Shown: positions 32,310-41,959, numbered from the stretch's first letter. The stretch: DNA of 64,000 nucleotides from JBCBWG01 sp038523925 (GCA_038523925.1 JBCBIY010000013.1:14304-78303); one strand, 5' to 3'. Made by a program: numbers and translations. The notes: generated by a model not told the origin, from the letters alone.

Positions 32310-34673
32310 ATGCCCGCACTAGCCCATCCCGACCCCTTTGCGCTCGCCCCGATCGCCGAGGAGATTTGGCGGGAGAAATACCGCTTCAACGGCAATGATA
32401 CGCGCGGCGCCGACCTCACGATTGCGGATACCTGGGCGCGGGTTGCCGATGCGGCAGCGTCGGCCGAGACCGGCGGGGCTGCGGCTGAAGCGCATTGGCG
32501 CGAGCGCTTCCGCGAAGCCATGGCGTCGTTCGCGTTTCTGCCGGGCGGACGCATTCTGGCCGGTGCCGGCACCGGCCGGCGCGTCACGCTGTTCAACTGC
32601 TTCGTGCTCGGCGAAATCCCGGACACACTCGATGGCATCTTCGCGGGGCTTCAGGATGCCGCGGTCACGATGCAGCAGGGTGGCGGGATCGGGCATGACT
32701 TCTCGACGCTGCGGCCACGCGGCGCGACGCTCAGGGCGACGGGGGCAAGTGCCTCCGGCCCGGTGAGCTTCATGGACGTTTGGGATGCGATGTGCCGAAC
32801 GGTGATGTCGGCTGGTGCGCGGCGCGGCGCGATGATGGCGACGCTGCGTTGTGATCACCCTGACATCCGGCTTTTCATTGAGGCCAAACAAGCCCGCGGT
32901 CGCCTGACGAACTTCAACTTGTCTGTGCTGGTAACCGACGCATTCATCGCAGCCGTCCGCGCCGACGGGCCGTGGGATCTCGTCTTCGACGGCCACATCT
33001 ATGAGACGATCTCGGCCCGCGCGCTCTGGCACGACATCATGACGGCGACCTACGATCACGCCGAGCCGGGCGTGATCTTCATCGACCGCGTTAACGCGGC
33101 CAACAATCTCGGCTACTGCGAAACGATTGCGGCGACGAACCCTTGCGGGGAACAACCGCTGCCGCCCTATGGCGCCTGCCTGCTGGGCGCGATGAACCTG
33201 ACGCGGTTCGTGGCCCAGCCGTTTTCAGATGAAGCCCGGCTCGATACCGCGAGGCTCGCCGCGCATGTGAAGACCGCTGTCCGCCTGCTCGACAATATCA
33301 TCGACGTCTCGAACTACCCGCTCGAGGCACAGCGTCGCGAGGCGGTTGCGAAGCGGCGGCTTGGGCTCGGCATTACGGGTCTTGCGAATGCGCTAGCGAT
33401 GTGTGGCGCCCGCTATGGCGGCAACGAGGCCGTCGCGCTGACAGAAAGCTGGCTACGGACGTTGAAGCTTGCCGCTTACGAAGCGAGCGCCGATCTCGCA
33501 GCCGAGAAGGGCGCGTTCCCGCTGTGTGACAGCGATGCCCTGCTTGCGCGCGCGAACCTCGCCGACCTGCCGGACGACCTCAGGCAGCGCATCGCAAAGC
33601 ATGGCCTGCGCAACGGCTGCCTGACGACAATTGCGCCGACGGGCACCATCTCGCTCGTCGCAGGCAACGTCTCAAGCGGCATCGAACCGACGTTCGCACG
33701 ATCGTCACGCAGGCGCGTCCTGGAGGCCGACGGTTCAACGCGCCAGACGGTCGTGACCGACTACGCCGCAGCGCTCCACAAGGCCTTGACCGGCACGGAG
33801 ATCAGCGACGGCCTCCTGCCCGACGTCGACGCGCTGACGCCCGCAGACCACATCCGGATGCAGCGGGCAGCCCAAGCTCACATCGACAGCGCCATCTCGA
33901 AGACCATCAACTGCCCGTCCGACATCCCGTTCGCAGCCTTCGAAAACATCTACCTTGACGCGTTCGATGCCGGCCTCAAGGGCTGCACGACGTATCGGCC
34001 AAGCGCGATCCGGGGCGCGGTGCTGGAAGCGATCGGGGATGCAAAGCCTGCGACAGATGCGGACGGTGGCGCGGGCGCGGCAAACACGGACGCCGCCGGC
34101 GCTGCCAGTGGTGGCGGAGACGGCAACAGTGGCGGCCAAAACGTGATTTACCTCGCGCCACCGGACCCCGGAGATGACGCGCTCGCAGGCGTAACCTACC
34201 GCCATGCCTTGCCGGGCGATGCCGGAACGCTGCGCGTGACAGTCAACGACACGGTCGTGCACGGCCGGCCGCGCCCGTGCGAAATCCTGATCTCAAGCGA
34301 TGTCGCGGAAGACCAGGTCTGGCTCGGCGGTCTTGCGCGCATGGCAAGCGCCCTCCTCGCGCGCGACGGCAATGCCCAAAGCGTCGTCGATGTATTGCGC
34401 AGCCCGCGCCGCCGCGCGGCCGCAGGCGCCGCCGGACCGTCAGGCGCTGACGTCACGGACCGTGCCGTACTTGATGCCGTCGCCGACGCGCTCTCGCGCC
34501 ATCATGCCGCCCACCGCGAGAGCTGTGGCCGGACGGGCGCTGCCGCCCCTGAACCGCAACTGCCGGACGGGGCTGCGACTGCGTCGACCTGCCCCTCCTG
34601 CGGCGAAGACGCGAGGATCAGCTTTGAGGGCTGCTGGGTCTGCCGGAGCTGCGGGGTTGCTGCGTGTGGTTAA
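32310..34673 (+). CDS. nrdJ: Adenosylcobalamin-dependent ribonucleotide reductase, class II
   Basis: 787 residues. Reduces ribonucleotides with a cobalamin-derived thiyl radical, so it works with or without oxygen. The radical loop NPCGEQPLPPYGACLLG holds the N-x-C-x-E set. TTIAPTGTISLVAGNVSSGIEP and SAISKTINCP plus GCTTYRPSA are class II motifs. FLPGGRILAGAGT and TLFNCFVLG near 73-97 contain the first reaction Cys. The C-terminus ends CPSCGEDARISFEGCWVCRSC-like with pairs of Cys for re-reduction or zinc binding; a Gly/Ala linker near 600-630 separates it. Shorter than the 1200-residue alphaproteobacterial NrdJ of Rhizobium type. A LexA-type box upstream suggests SOS induction. Confidence 0.93.
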   Translation: MPALAHPDPFALAPIAEEIWREKYRFNGNDTRGADLTIADTWARVADAAASAETGGAAAEAHWRERFREAMASFAFLPGGRILAGAGTGRRVTLFNCFVLGEIPDTLDGIFAGLQDAAVTMQQGGGIGHDFSTLRPRGATLRATGASASGPVSFMDVWDAMCRTVMSAGARRGAMMATLRCDHPDIRLFIEAKQARGRLTNFNLSVLVTDAFIAAVRADGPWDLVFDGHIYETISARALWHDIMTATYDHAEPGVIFIDRVNAANNLGYCETIAATNPCGEQPLPPYGACLLGAMNLTRFVAQPFSDEARLDTARLAAHVKTAVRLLDNIIDVSNYPLEAQRREAVAKRRLGLGITGLANALAMCGARYGGNEAVALTESWLRTLKLAAYEASADLAAEKGAFPLCDSDALLARANLADLPDDLRQRIAKHGLRNGCLTTIAPTGTISLVAGNVSSGIEPTFARSSRRRVLEADGSTRQTVVTDYAAALHKALTGTEISDGLLPDVDALTPADHIRMQRAAQAHIDSAISKTINCPSDIPFAAFENIYLDAFDAGLKGCTTYRPSAIRGAVLEAIGDAKPATDADGGAGAANTDAAGAASGGGDGNSGGQNVIYLAPPDPGDDALAGVTYRHALPGDAGTLRVTVNDTVVHGRPRPCEILISSDVAEDQVWLGGLARMASALLARDGNAQSVVDVLRSPRRRAAAGAAGPSGADVTDRAVLDAVADALSRHHAAHRESCGRTGAAAPEPQLPDGAATASTCPSCGEDARISFEGCWVCRSCGVAACG

Positions 34674-34882
34674 CCCCTGGAAACACAGCGCTTCTTGCGA
34701 CATCTGTGGATAAATTCATTCGGAGCGGAACCGAAACGCGCATTAACCGTCCTCTAAGCACACTCTGCAAAAGCCGGCAGAATTGCCCAAATTCGGCTTC
34801 AAACGGGCGCAACCGTTAATTGCGGGCCCGTAGCGTCGCAGTTGCAAGGACGTGTTGTCAGTACGGGGTAGAGGTCAGGGTC

Positions 34883-35320
34883 ATGAGTACGCGTGTCGAC
34901 CAGTTGTCGGAAATCTTCGAGGCCTTTCAGCAGGCCCAGGAGACAGAAGCGCAGGGCCTGACTCCGGCTGCGGGCGAGTTCGAGTTCTGGCCGGGCGCCA
35001 GTGGTGGCTGCTACGTGCACAGCGTGTTCCGCCTGCGCGACTGCCCTGAGCTGCCAAAGGCCTGCTACATCCTCGTGAACCGGCATGACACAGGCGCGTG
35101 CGAAATCCGCGCGATGGGCCAGACGACCCACGACAGCGCGACGCTCAACCGCGCGCAGATCCGCCAGCAGGCAGCCGAGCTCGGCGCCAATGAAGTGCAC
35201 GTCCACTTCCTCGGCACGTCGTACCGCGACCGCGCTGTTGTCCTCTTCGACATCGAGACAGGTCTGACGACGGCCGCTGACGAAGACGGCGAACTCTACG
35301 TGGACGCGCTCGCCCACTGA
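34883..35320 (+). CDS. Conserved hypothetical protein
   Basis: 145 residues from ATG 34883; a GTG 21 codons upstream is an alternative. No signal peptide. The core FEFWPGASGGCYVHSVF, CPELPKACYILVNRHDTGACEIRAMG and NEVHVHFLGTSYRDRAVVLFDIE is compact, with three spaced Cys and hydrophobic strands. I do not recognise a family. The 209-bp upstream gap carries TTAA-N7-CTAA at 34743-34757, a partial CtrA-type motif. Confidence 0.65.
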   Translation: MSTRVDQLSEIFEAFQQAQETEAQGLTPAAGEFEFWPGASGGCYVHSVFRLRDCPELPKACYILVNRHDTGACEIRAMGQTTHDSATLNRAQIRQQAAELGANEVHVHFLGTSYRDRAVVLFDIETGLTTAADEDGELYVDALAH

Positions 35321-35386
35321 CACCGTGCACCGGGCGAGCACCCGCCCAGCCGCCGAGATCAACGCCCGAACCACCGGTCGCGCAAC

Positions 35387-36085
35387 TCAACTGCCAGCGC
35401 TGACGCTGAGGCCCGGGCAATTCATCCGATAGAGAAACCGGCGCCGCTCGGCGCGCTTTGGCTGGCGCACGCGGCCGCCTTGGGCGCGGCTTGCCGCAAC
35501 AAGTGCGCGGGCGCTCGGGCTCGATGCTGCACCGTTGCGCGCGGACCGCCGGAAGAAGGGATGGACCAACGCGAGCACGCGGCTGAGCGCGCGCGTGTCC
35601 GCAAAACCGCCCGGCAACTGGTCAACCGCGTTCGCGAGATAGTCGATGTTCGGGCCTGAAATGCCTTCAGCGGCACGGATAAGCTCGGCCTGGCGCATTG
35701 GCGAGAGCCGGCCCGCATAACTCGGGTGTGCGCGTTCGACGATGTAGGCAATCGCCAAGACGCGCCGATCCGCGGCGCCGCGTACATCAACCGGCACCTG
35801 CACCTCGCGATAGACGCCGTTCACCTGCTCGCGAGCGCGCAGATACGAAAGGACTTCGGCCGCATCCGACGCCGCGACGCGATAGGCACAGCCGTGGCAC
35901 ACACCACCGATATCGAGGCCGAGCACGAGCCCGGGCCGCCGCTCGGTGCCGCGATGGTGCGTGGAGTAGACGCAAAAGCTGCGGTTGAACCCGGTGAGCG
36001 TCGCCGGCGCGCGTTCAGCGAAGGGGAAGCCCGGGCGCCAAATGAGCGAGCCATACCCGAAGACCCAGAGTGCGTCCCCGCTCAT
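35387..36085 (-). CDS. chaC: Gamma-glutamylcyclotransferase, ChaC family
   Basis: 232 residues. Cleaves glutathione to 5-oxoproline and Cys-Gly. VFGYGSLIW at 8-16 is the substrate-binding signature, and Glu in LRAREQVNGVY is the predicted catalytic residue. SGPNIDYL is a further ChaC block. The C-terminal tail is Arg-rich. It overlaps the upstream dehydrogenase by ATGA, so chaC is the last gene of hisC-tyrA-chaC. Confidence 0.92.
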   Translation of the reverse strand: MSGDALWVFGYGSLIWRPGFPFAERAPATLTGFNRSFCVYSTHHRGTERRPGLVLGLDIGGVCHGCAYRVAASDAAEVLSYLRAREQVNGVYREVQVPVDVRGAADRRVLAIAYIVERAHPSYAGRLSPMRQAELIRAAEGISGPNIDYLANAVDQLPGGFADTRALSRVLALVHPFFRRSARNGAASSPSARALVAASRAQGGRVRQPKRAERRRFLYRMNCPGLSVSAGS

Positions 36086-37035
36086 GCACCCTGCTCTCCA
36101 TCCGCCGTGTCCTGAACAGCCGTCGTGCGCCGCCCGAAGTCAACTTCAGCCGTGTCTTGTCCGGCATCGATAACGCCGCGGCGGACTTCGCGCGCTTTGG
36201 CAAACAGCGCGAACAACGCATCGCCGTCACCGAAACGGATCGCCCGCTGCAACGCCGACAGATCTTCGGAAAACCGCCCGAGCATCTCGAGCGTCGCATC
36301 GCGGTTGTTGAGGAAGACGTCGCGCCACATCGTCGGGTCAGATGCCGCGATCCGCGTAAAGTCGCGAAAACCGCCGGCTGAAAACTTGATGACTTCGGTA
36401 TCGGTCACCTGCTCAAGGTGTGTCGCCGTGTTGACAATGTTGTAGGCGATCAGGTGCGGAAGATGGCTCGTGATCGCGAGCACGAGGTCGTGGTGCGCAG
36501 CATCCATGATCTCGACGTGCGAGCCCATGGCCCGCCACAGATCGGCAAGCCGCGTGACTGCGGCGGCGTCGGTGTCCGGGTCCGGCGTCAGCACGCACCA
36601 GCGCCCATCGAACAGTTCAGCGAAGCCCGCATCAGGCCCGGTCTGTTCGCTGCCTGCAATCGGATGCCCGCCGACGAATTGGACGCCGCTTGGCATGTGC
36701 GGGCGCACAGCTTGCACAACCGCGACCTTGACCGAGCCCGCGTCGGTGACGATTGCGCCCGGGCTGAGCGCCGGCGCGATCTCCTCGGCGACGGCCGCGT
36801 TCGCGCCGACGGGCACGCAGAGGATGACCAGGTCGGCGCCCTTAACGGTCGCGCGCGCCGTGTCGAAACTTGCTGACACCAGACCGAGCTCTTCGGCGCG
36901 GGCCCGCGTTTCGCCAGAGCGCGCATGGCCGACGATTTCGGCTGCAAGCCCGCCACGCTGCAGCGCGAGGCTGATCGATGAGCCGATCAGCCCAAGCCCG
37001 ATGAGGGCGACGCGGCGGAAGGGCTGAAAGCTCAC
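36082..37035 (-). CDS. Prephenate/arogenate dehydrogenase family protein
   Basis: 317 residues. Start chosen at GTG 37035, which overlaps the hisC stop as GTGA and begins VSFQPFRRVALIG. NAD(P)-binding GLGLIGSSI at 13-21, then VGGHPIAGSEQTGPD with the substrate-binding His, and EIMDAAHHDLVLAITSHLPHL. Makes 4-hydroxyphenylpyruvate or tyrosine. Adjacent to hisC, whose aminotransferase can also act on aromatic substrates in Rhizobiales. tyrA or tyrC are both used for such genes. Confidence 0.9.
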   Translation of the reverse strand: MSFQPFRRVALIGLGLIGSSISLALQRGGLAAEIVGHARSGETRARAEELGLVSASFDTARATVKGADLVILCVPVGANAAVAEEIAPALSPGAIVTDAGSVKVAVVQAVRPHMPSGVQFVGGHPIAGSEQTGPDAGFAELFDGRWCVLTPDPDTDAAAVTRLADLWRAMGSHVEIMDAAHHDLVLAITSHLPHLIAYNIVNTATHLEQVTDTEVIKFSAGGFRDFTRIAASDPTMWRDVFLNNRDATLEMLGRFSEDLSALQRAIRFGDGDALFALFAKAREVRRGVIDAGQDTAEVDFGRRTTAVQDTADGEQGA

Positions 37036-38138
37036 GCCGGCGGCCGATCGAGAAATGCGCCGAGCGCATCGGCGACAGCGCGGCAATCATCTTCGAGGCC
37101 AATGGTGATCCGCAGCGCATGCGGCAGCCCATAGGGCACCATGCGGCGGACGAGGATGTTGCGCGACTGCAGGAACGCGTCGGCCTCGGCGGCGGTGCGG
37201 CCCGGCACGTCTGGAAAGTGCACGAGGATGAAGTTGCCAACGCTCGGCGTGACTTGGAGGCCCAGACGGCTCAGCGCGTCAGAGAGCCACGGCAGCCACT
37301 GGTCGTTGTGCGCAACAGCCTTCTCGACATGCGCGGTATCGGCGACGGCTGCCTGGCCGGCGGCGATCGCGGGCGCGGTCACGTTGAAAGGCCCGCGGAT
37401 GCGGTTCAACACATCGGCGATCGCCGGCGGACAGTAAGCCCAGCCGAGCCGGATCGCGGCCAGACCGTGCAGCTTGGAGAACGTGCGCGTCATGACGGTG
37501 TTGTTGGTCGTCGCCACCAGTTCGAGCCCGGCTTCATAGTCGTTCCGCTTGACGTACTCGCAGTACGCCGCGTCGAGCACGAGCACGACGTCTCCCGGCA
37601 GGCTTGCGCGCAGACGCCGGACCTCGTCGAACGGCACATAAGTCCCGGTCGGGTTGTTCGGATTGGCGAGAAATACCATCCGCGTCTTCGGCGTGACGCG
37701 GGCGAGGATCGCGTCGACGTCGGCGGTATAGTTGGTCTCTGGCGCGACGACCGGGACGCCGCCGCTTGTGAGCGTTGCGATTCTGTAGACGAGAAAGCCG
37801 TGCTCGGTGTGGATCGCCTCGTCGCCGGGGCCGATGTAGGCGGTCGCGATCAGGCTCAGAATTTCATCAGACCCCGTCCCGCAGACGATGTGATCAGCGT
37901 TAAGCCCGTAGGCCGAGGCGAGCGCCGCGCGCAGCGACGTTGCCGCGCCGTCCGGATAGAGTTCGAGATGCGCACCGGCGGCAGCATATGCCTCGCGCGC
38001 CCGCGGCGAAGGGCCGAGCGGCGTCTCATTTGACGAGAGCTTTACCAGCCGGCCCGCACCTTGCGGTTTGCTCGCACCGGGGACGTAGGCCTGAATGTCG
38101 AGAATGCCGGGCTGGGGTATCGGTTGTGTGGCGGTCAT
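37032..38138 (-). CDS. hisC: Histidinol-phosphate aminotransferase
   Basis: 368 residues, class I/II PLP aminotransferase. KLSSNETPLGPSP at the N-terminus, YPDGAATSLRAALA, VCGTGSDEIL, NPNNPTGTYV, and the PLP Lys in RTFSKLHGLAAIRLGW. Converts imidazole acetol phosphate and glutamate to histidinol phosphate; in alphaproteobacteria the copy beside cyclohexadienyl dehydrogenase may also transaminate aromatic keto acids. First gene of the three-gene operon, divergent from metX. Confidence 0.93.
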   Translation of the reverse strand: MTATQPIPQPGILDIQAYVPGASKPQGAGRLVKLSSNETPLGPSPRAREAYAAAGAHLELYPDGAATSLRAALASAYGLNADHIVCGTGSDEILSLIATAYIGPGDEAIHTEHGFLVYRIATLTSGGVPVVAPETNYTADVDAILARVTPKTRMVFLANPNNPTGTYVPFDEVRRLRASLPGDVVLVLDAAYCEYVKRNDYEAGLELVATTNNTVMTRTFSKLHGLAAIRLGWAYCPPAIADVLNRIRGPFNVTAPAIAAGQAAVADTAHVEKAVAHNDQWLPWLSDALSRLGLQVTPSVGNFILVHFPDVPGRTAAEADAFLQSRNILVRRMVPYGLPHALRITIGLEDDCRAVADALGAFLDRPPA

Positions 38139-38280
38139 GGGCAGGTGCGTTGGCGTTGCAGGCGATCGCGGGCCAGGTGGCCGAGAGCGTGAGTGTAGAT
38201 GAGGTGCAGGCAGGCGTGATACGCCCGGGACCGCGCAATGGCAAACTCGGCCGAGCTTGCCCGTTATGCCACGCGCCTGA

Positions 38281-38349
38281 CGCAGGCTTTGATTGCCTGC
38301 GAATTGATCAATCGCTGAAATGGCCTTAAGTGCGGCGGCTCATCGCCGC
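38281..38349 (+). other. Two hairpins in the metX leader
   Basis: CGCAGGC-TTTGATT-GCCTGCG (38281-38301) and GCGGCG-GCTCAT-CGCCGC (38332-38349). The second ends 8 bp before the metX start codon and would hide the ribosome site. TCGCTGAAATGGCC between them loosely recalls the SAM-II 3' end, but the aptamer loop is missing. Confidence 0.4.
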
Positions 38350-38357
38350 GGCGCCGA

Positions 38358-39611
38358 TTGCCGATCCAAAGAGACCTGAAGATACCCGACCGCATCCAAC
38401 ACACCGTCGCAACGGCGCCGGAGCCTGGTGATCGCGCCTCAAGCGGGGGCGCGACGCCGCACCCGGAAGCGCGGGCGCCGTCGAGCGCGGTTTTCCAGAC
38501 GAAATCGACTGACCCGCCGCTCGCGCTTGTCTCGGGCGAAGCCTTGCCGGCCATTGAGATCGCCTACCAGACCTACGGCGAACTCAACGATGCGCGCACC
38601 AACGCGATCCTGATTTGCCATGCGCTGACCGGGGACCAGCATGCGGCGAACGTGCATCCGGTAACCGGCAAGCCCGGCTGGTGGACGACCATGATCGGCC
38701 CCGGCAAGCCGATCGACACCGACCGGTTCTTCGTCATCTGCCCGAACATCCTGGGCGGCTGCCTTGGCTCCACGGGGCCAGCCTCGATCAATCCGGCGAC
38801 CGGCACCGCTTACGGCCTCGACTTTCCGATTGTGACCATCTCCGACATGGTCAACGCGCAGGTCCGCCTGATCGACGCGCTTGGCATTGACCAACTGTTC
38901 GCGGTTGTCGGCGGATCAATGGGCGGTATGCAGGTGCTCGATTGGGCTGCGCGCTACTCCGACAGGGTGTATGCCGCCGTGCCGATCGCAACGGCTGCCT
39001 GGCACTCGTCGCAGAACATCGCATTCCACGAGGTCGGCCGGCAGGCGGTCATGGCAGACCCCGACTGGTCCGAAGGGCGCTATCTCGACCGCGGCGTCAT
39101 CCCGCGCCGCGGCCTCGCTGTGGCCCGCATGGCAGCCCACATCACTTACCTCTCGGAAGAAGCGCTTCAACGGAAGTTCGGGCGCAGCTTTCAGGATCGC
39201 GAAGCGCTGTCGTTTTCGTTCAGCGCGGACTTTCAGGTCGAAAGCTATCTGCGCCACCAGGGCTCATCGTTCGTCGACCGCTTCGACGCCAACAGCTATC
39301 TCTACATCACGCGCGCGATGGATTACTTCGACCTATTCGAGGAGTACGGCGGCGTGCTCTCGAACGCGTTTGTTGGCACGCGGACACGGTTCTGCGTCGT
39401 CTCGTTCACGAGCGACTGGCTCTATCCGACGCGCGAATCCAAAGAGATCGTCCGCGCGCTCAACGCGGTGGCCGCAAACGTTTCGTTCGTCGAGATCGAC
39501 AGCGACAAAGGCCACGACGCGTTTCTGCTGGAAGAGCCCGAACTCTTTGCGACCGTGCGCGGGTTCCTCGATTCAGGTGCCCGCCGCCGCGGCATTGCGG
39601 AGCGGGCGTAG
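38358..39611 (+). CDS. metX: Homoserine O-acyltransferase
   Basis: About 417 residues from TTG 38358, the only start-like codon before the conserved core (no ATG or GTG until residue 113). Activates homoserine for methionine synthesis. YQTYGELNDARTNAILICHALTG, the nucleophile elbow GGSMGGMQ with the catalytic Ser, and DSDKGHDAFL with the catalytic Asp and His. Alphaproteobacterial MetX may use succinyl- or acetyl-CoA; the partner metZ downstream uses O-succinylhomoserine by name. It is 3 bp before metW, the usual metXW pair. Confidence 0.93.
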   Translation: MPIQRDLKIPDRIQHTVATAPEPGDRASSGGATPHPEARAPSSAVFQTKSTDPPLALVSGEALPAIEIAYQTYGELNDARTNAILICHALTGDQHAANVHPVTGKPGWWTTMIGPGKPIDTDRFFVICPNILGGCLGSTGPASINPATGTAYGLDFPIVTISDMVNAQVRLIDALGIDQLFAVVGGSMGGMQVLDWAARYSDRVYAAVPIATAAWHSSQNIAFHEVGRQAVMADPDWSEGRYLDRGVIPRRGLAVARMAAHITYLSEEALQRKFGRSFQDREALSFSFSADFQVESYLRHQGSSFVDRFDANSYLYITRAMDYFDLFEEYGGVLSNAFVGTRTRFCVVSFTSDWLYPTRESKEIVRALNAVAANVSFVEIDSDKGHDAFLLEEPELFATVRGFLDSGARRRGIAERA

Positions 39612-39614
39612 GCC

Positions 39615-40247
39615 ATGCTGAAGCGGACCAACCTCGGCGCAACCGGCAACCGGGCCGACCACGTGTTGATTGCGGAGATGGTCGACAGCGGCGCCCGCGT
39701 CCTCGATGTTGGCTGCGGTGATGGCGCATTGCTGCAGTTGCTCGAAGACCGCCGCAACGTCGACGGACGCGGCATCGAGATCAGCCGCGAGCGCGTCAAC
39801 GCCTGCGTGGCGCAGGGGCTCTCCGTCATTCAGGGCGACGCCGACAGCGACCTCGATGACTTCCCCGACAACGCGTTCGACTATGCGGTGCTTTCGCTCA
39901 CCATCCAGGCGACGCGGCAGCCAAAGCCTGTGCTCGAAAACCTTCTCAGAATTGGGCGTCGCGCCATCGTGTCGTTCCCCAACTTCGGGCATTGGGAGAT
40001 CCGCTGGCAGTTGCTAACCGGCGGCCGCATGCCAGTCACCGCGAACTTGCCGGATGCCTGGTACGCGAGCCCGAACGCGCACCTCTGCACCATCGCGGAC
40101 TTCGACGCGCTAGTCACAGCCGTCGGCGCGCAAACGGTTTCAGCGGTTGCGTTTAATAGTTCCGGCCAGCGGCTCCCGATCAATCGATCGATCCGGTTCC
40201 AGAACCTGTTCGGCGAGAAAGCCGTGTTCCTGCTCGAGCGGAAGTGA
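39615..40247 (+). CDS. metW: Methionine biosynthesis protein MetW
   Basis: 210 residues, SAM-methyltransferase fold: RVLDVGCGDGALLQLLE at 28-44, ISRERVNACVAQGL, PDNAFDYAVLSLTIQATRQP and SFPNFGHWEIRWQL. MetW partners with MetX and is needed for activity in some species. The last 108 bp overlap in antisense with the convergent methyltransferase gene. Confidence 0.93.
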   Translation: MLKRTNLGATGNRADHVLIAEMVDSGARVLDVGCGDGALLQLLEDRRNVDGRGIEISRERVNACVAQGLSVIQGDADSDLDDFPDNAFDYAVLSLTIQATRQPKPVLENLLRIGRRAIVSFPNFGHWEIRWQLLTGGRMPVTANLPDAWYASPNAHLCTIADFDALVTAVGAQTVSAVAFNSSGQRLPINRSIRFQNLFGEKAVFLLERK

Positions 40248-41021
40248 CGCTCGAACGTTGGTCCGCTCGAGCCGCTGCCCGTACGACGCCGGGCGAATGG
40301 CCGGGCGCACCGCCGGCAGGCGGACCAGATCGCCGAGGACGGATGCGGGCGTGCCTTTCGGGGTCGCCTGCGCAACCGACTTCGTTGCCTCCAGCATCAT
40401 AACGCCTGCGACGCCCGGCAGAATGCGCGCGCCCATCCGCTCGAACACGACACCTGACTTGACGAAGAGCTGGCGATTAATCGGCGGCAGGTGCAGCGCC
40501 CATGTGCAATGCGTCGGCGTCATCATCGCGCTCATCAGGAGCCGCTCAAGTTGACCGCGCGAATAGGGCCGCCCGTGTCCGAACGGCGTTGATTCAAATC
40601 GGGCCCAAAGCCCGCCGCGGTTCGGCACGATGAACATGGCGGACCCTTCAGGTGCGAGAACGCGCCAGATCTCGCGGAGCACCGGCGCCGCGCGGTCGAC
40701 GTGCTCGATGTAGTGGACGGCGAGCAGGCGATCGACGGAATTGTCCGGCAGCGGCAGGTGTTCTGGATCGACGAGCGTTGTCATGCTGTCGCCGTTGGCC
40801 GGCCAGACGAGCGCGCCTTGCGATGCCGGCATCAGTGCCCCGATACGCCGCGCCTCGCCGCGAAACGATCCCATCAGCGGCGCGGCATAGCCGAGACCCA
40901 TCAGCGTCTCGCCCTCGATATGCCGCCATCGCGAACGCAGACGCGTCCCGAGCAGGCGCCGGGTCATATGCCCGAGCGGCCGGTCATAAAAATCCCAGAG
41001 CTCGCTCGCCTCGATGAACAT
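40140..41021 (-). CDS. Class I SAM-dependent methyltransferase
   Basis: 293 residues. LMGLGYAAPLM at 40-50 stands where motif I (GxGxG) should be, then LPLPDNSVDRLLAVHYIEHVD and LREIWRVLAPEGSAMFIVPNRGG, typical of methyltransferase 11. The last 36 residues run antisense through the end of metW and probably arose from loss of an earlier stop. Divergent from gloB, a frequent pairing in Rhizobiales. Substrate unknown. Confidence 0.85.
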   Translation of the reverse strand: MFIEASELWDFYDRPLGHMTRRLLGTRLRSRWRHIEGETLMGLGYAAPLMGSFRGEARRIGALMPASQGALVWPANGDSMTTLVDPEHLPLPDNSVDRLLAVHYIEHVDRAAPVLREIWRVLAPEGSAMFIVPNRGGLWARFESTPFGHGRPYSRGQLERLLMSAMMTPTHCTWALHLPPINRQLFVKSGVVFERMGARILPGVAGVMMLEATKSVAQATPKGTPASVLGDLVRLPAVRPAIRPASYGQRLERTNVRASLPLEQEHGFLAEQVLEPDRSIDREPLAGTIKRNR

Positions 41022-41176
41022 TGCCTCGACACATACGGTGTCGGCATGCGTTTGCCCAGATGCGGCGCCGTACGGCGACGGGTTGCAGGCAGCAGCCGGC
41101 GCATCCCATCTATTCGGGTAAGTAAGCCCGCCCGCGCGCGGGACCGCCTCAGACCAAACCGGGAAGGACCGCGACC

Positions 41177-41959
41177 ATGGTCACACAATCTTCAGCCCTC
41201 GACATTCGCCAATTCCCCTGTTTGGCCGACAACTACGGCGTCATCCTGCGCGATGCGGCAACAAACAGCGTGGCGACGATTGATGTCCCGGATGCCAACG
41301 CCGTCTCCGATGCCCTTAATGAGGCCGGTTGGACGCTGACGCACATACTGGTGACGCATCATCACTGGGACCACACGCAGGGCGTTGAAGAGCTTAAAGC
41401 CAAGACCGGCGCGACCGTCATCGGCCCCAAACTCGAAGCCGCCAAGATCCCAGGCCTCGATACCGCAGTTGGCAACGGCGACACCTTTTCGTTCGGCACG
41501 TACGAAGTGTTTGTCCACGAGACGCCAGGGCATACAGCCGGTCACGTCATATTCCACGTCCCGGATGCCCAAGCCGCGTTCGTCGGGGACACGCTGTTTG
41601 CGATGGGCTGCGGCCGCGTCACCGAAGGCTCAATGGCTGAAATGCACGCGAGCGTCATGACGGTTGCCGGGCTGCCGCCGGAGACCGCGCTTTATTGCGG
41701 CCACGAGTATACGGTCGCCAACGCAGAGTTTGCGCTGACCGTCGACCCGGATAACCAAGCGCTCAAGACCCGCGCTGACGACGTCCGCAAGCTGCGCGCC
41801 GGCGGCAAGCCGACGCTTCCAACCCGGGTCGATGTTGAACGCGAGACCAACCCGTTCTTGCGCGCCGCCGACCCCGCCATCCGTGCGCACCTCGGCATGC
41901 AGACTGCGAGCGACACCGAAGTGTTTGCCGAAATCCGTGAACGGAAGAACCGGGCCTGA
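41177..41959 (+). CDS. gloB: Hydroxyacylglutathione hydrolase (glyoxalase II)
   Basis: 260 residues. Hydrolyses S-lactoylglutathione in methylglyoxal detoxification. Metal motif THHHWDHTQG (59-68), second-shell HTPGHTAGH, bridging Asp in FVGDTLFAMGCGR, and the C-terminal glutathione-binding domain with CGHEYTVANAEFA. Length agrees with the family. Confidence 0.96.
   Translation: MVTQSSALDIRQFPCLADNYGVILRDAATNSVATIDVPDANAVSDALNEAGWTLTHILVTHHHWDHTQGVEELKAKTGATVIGPKLEAAKIPGLDTAVGNGDTFSFGTYEVFVHETPGHTAGHVIFHVPDAQAAFVGDTLFAMGCGRVTEGSMAEMHASVMTVAGLPPETALYCGHEYTVANAEFALTVDPDNQALKTRADDVRKLRAGGKPTLPTRVDVERETNPFLRAADPAIRAHLGMQTASDTEVFAEIRERKNRA

Noticed and set aside
34743..34757. CtrA binding site upstream of the gene at 34883
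   Set aside because: Only TTAA-N7-CTAA is present, one base from the consensus, in an AT-richer gap where such matches are common.
38281..38330. A SAM-II riboswitch before metX
   Set aside because: The first hairpin loop is only 7 nt and lacks the pseudoknot partner and the GATTTG-GCTTGC elements; only a weak TCGCTGAAATGG likeness remains.
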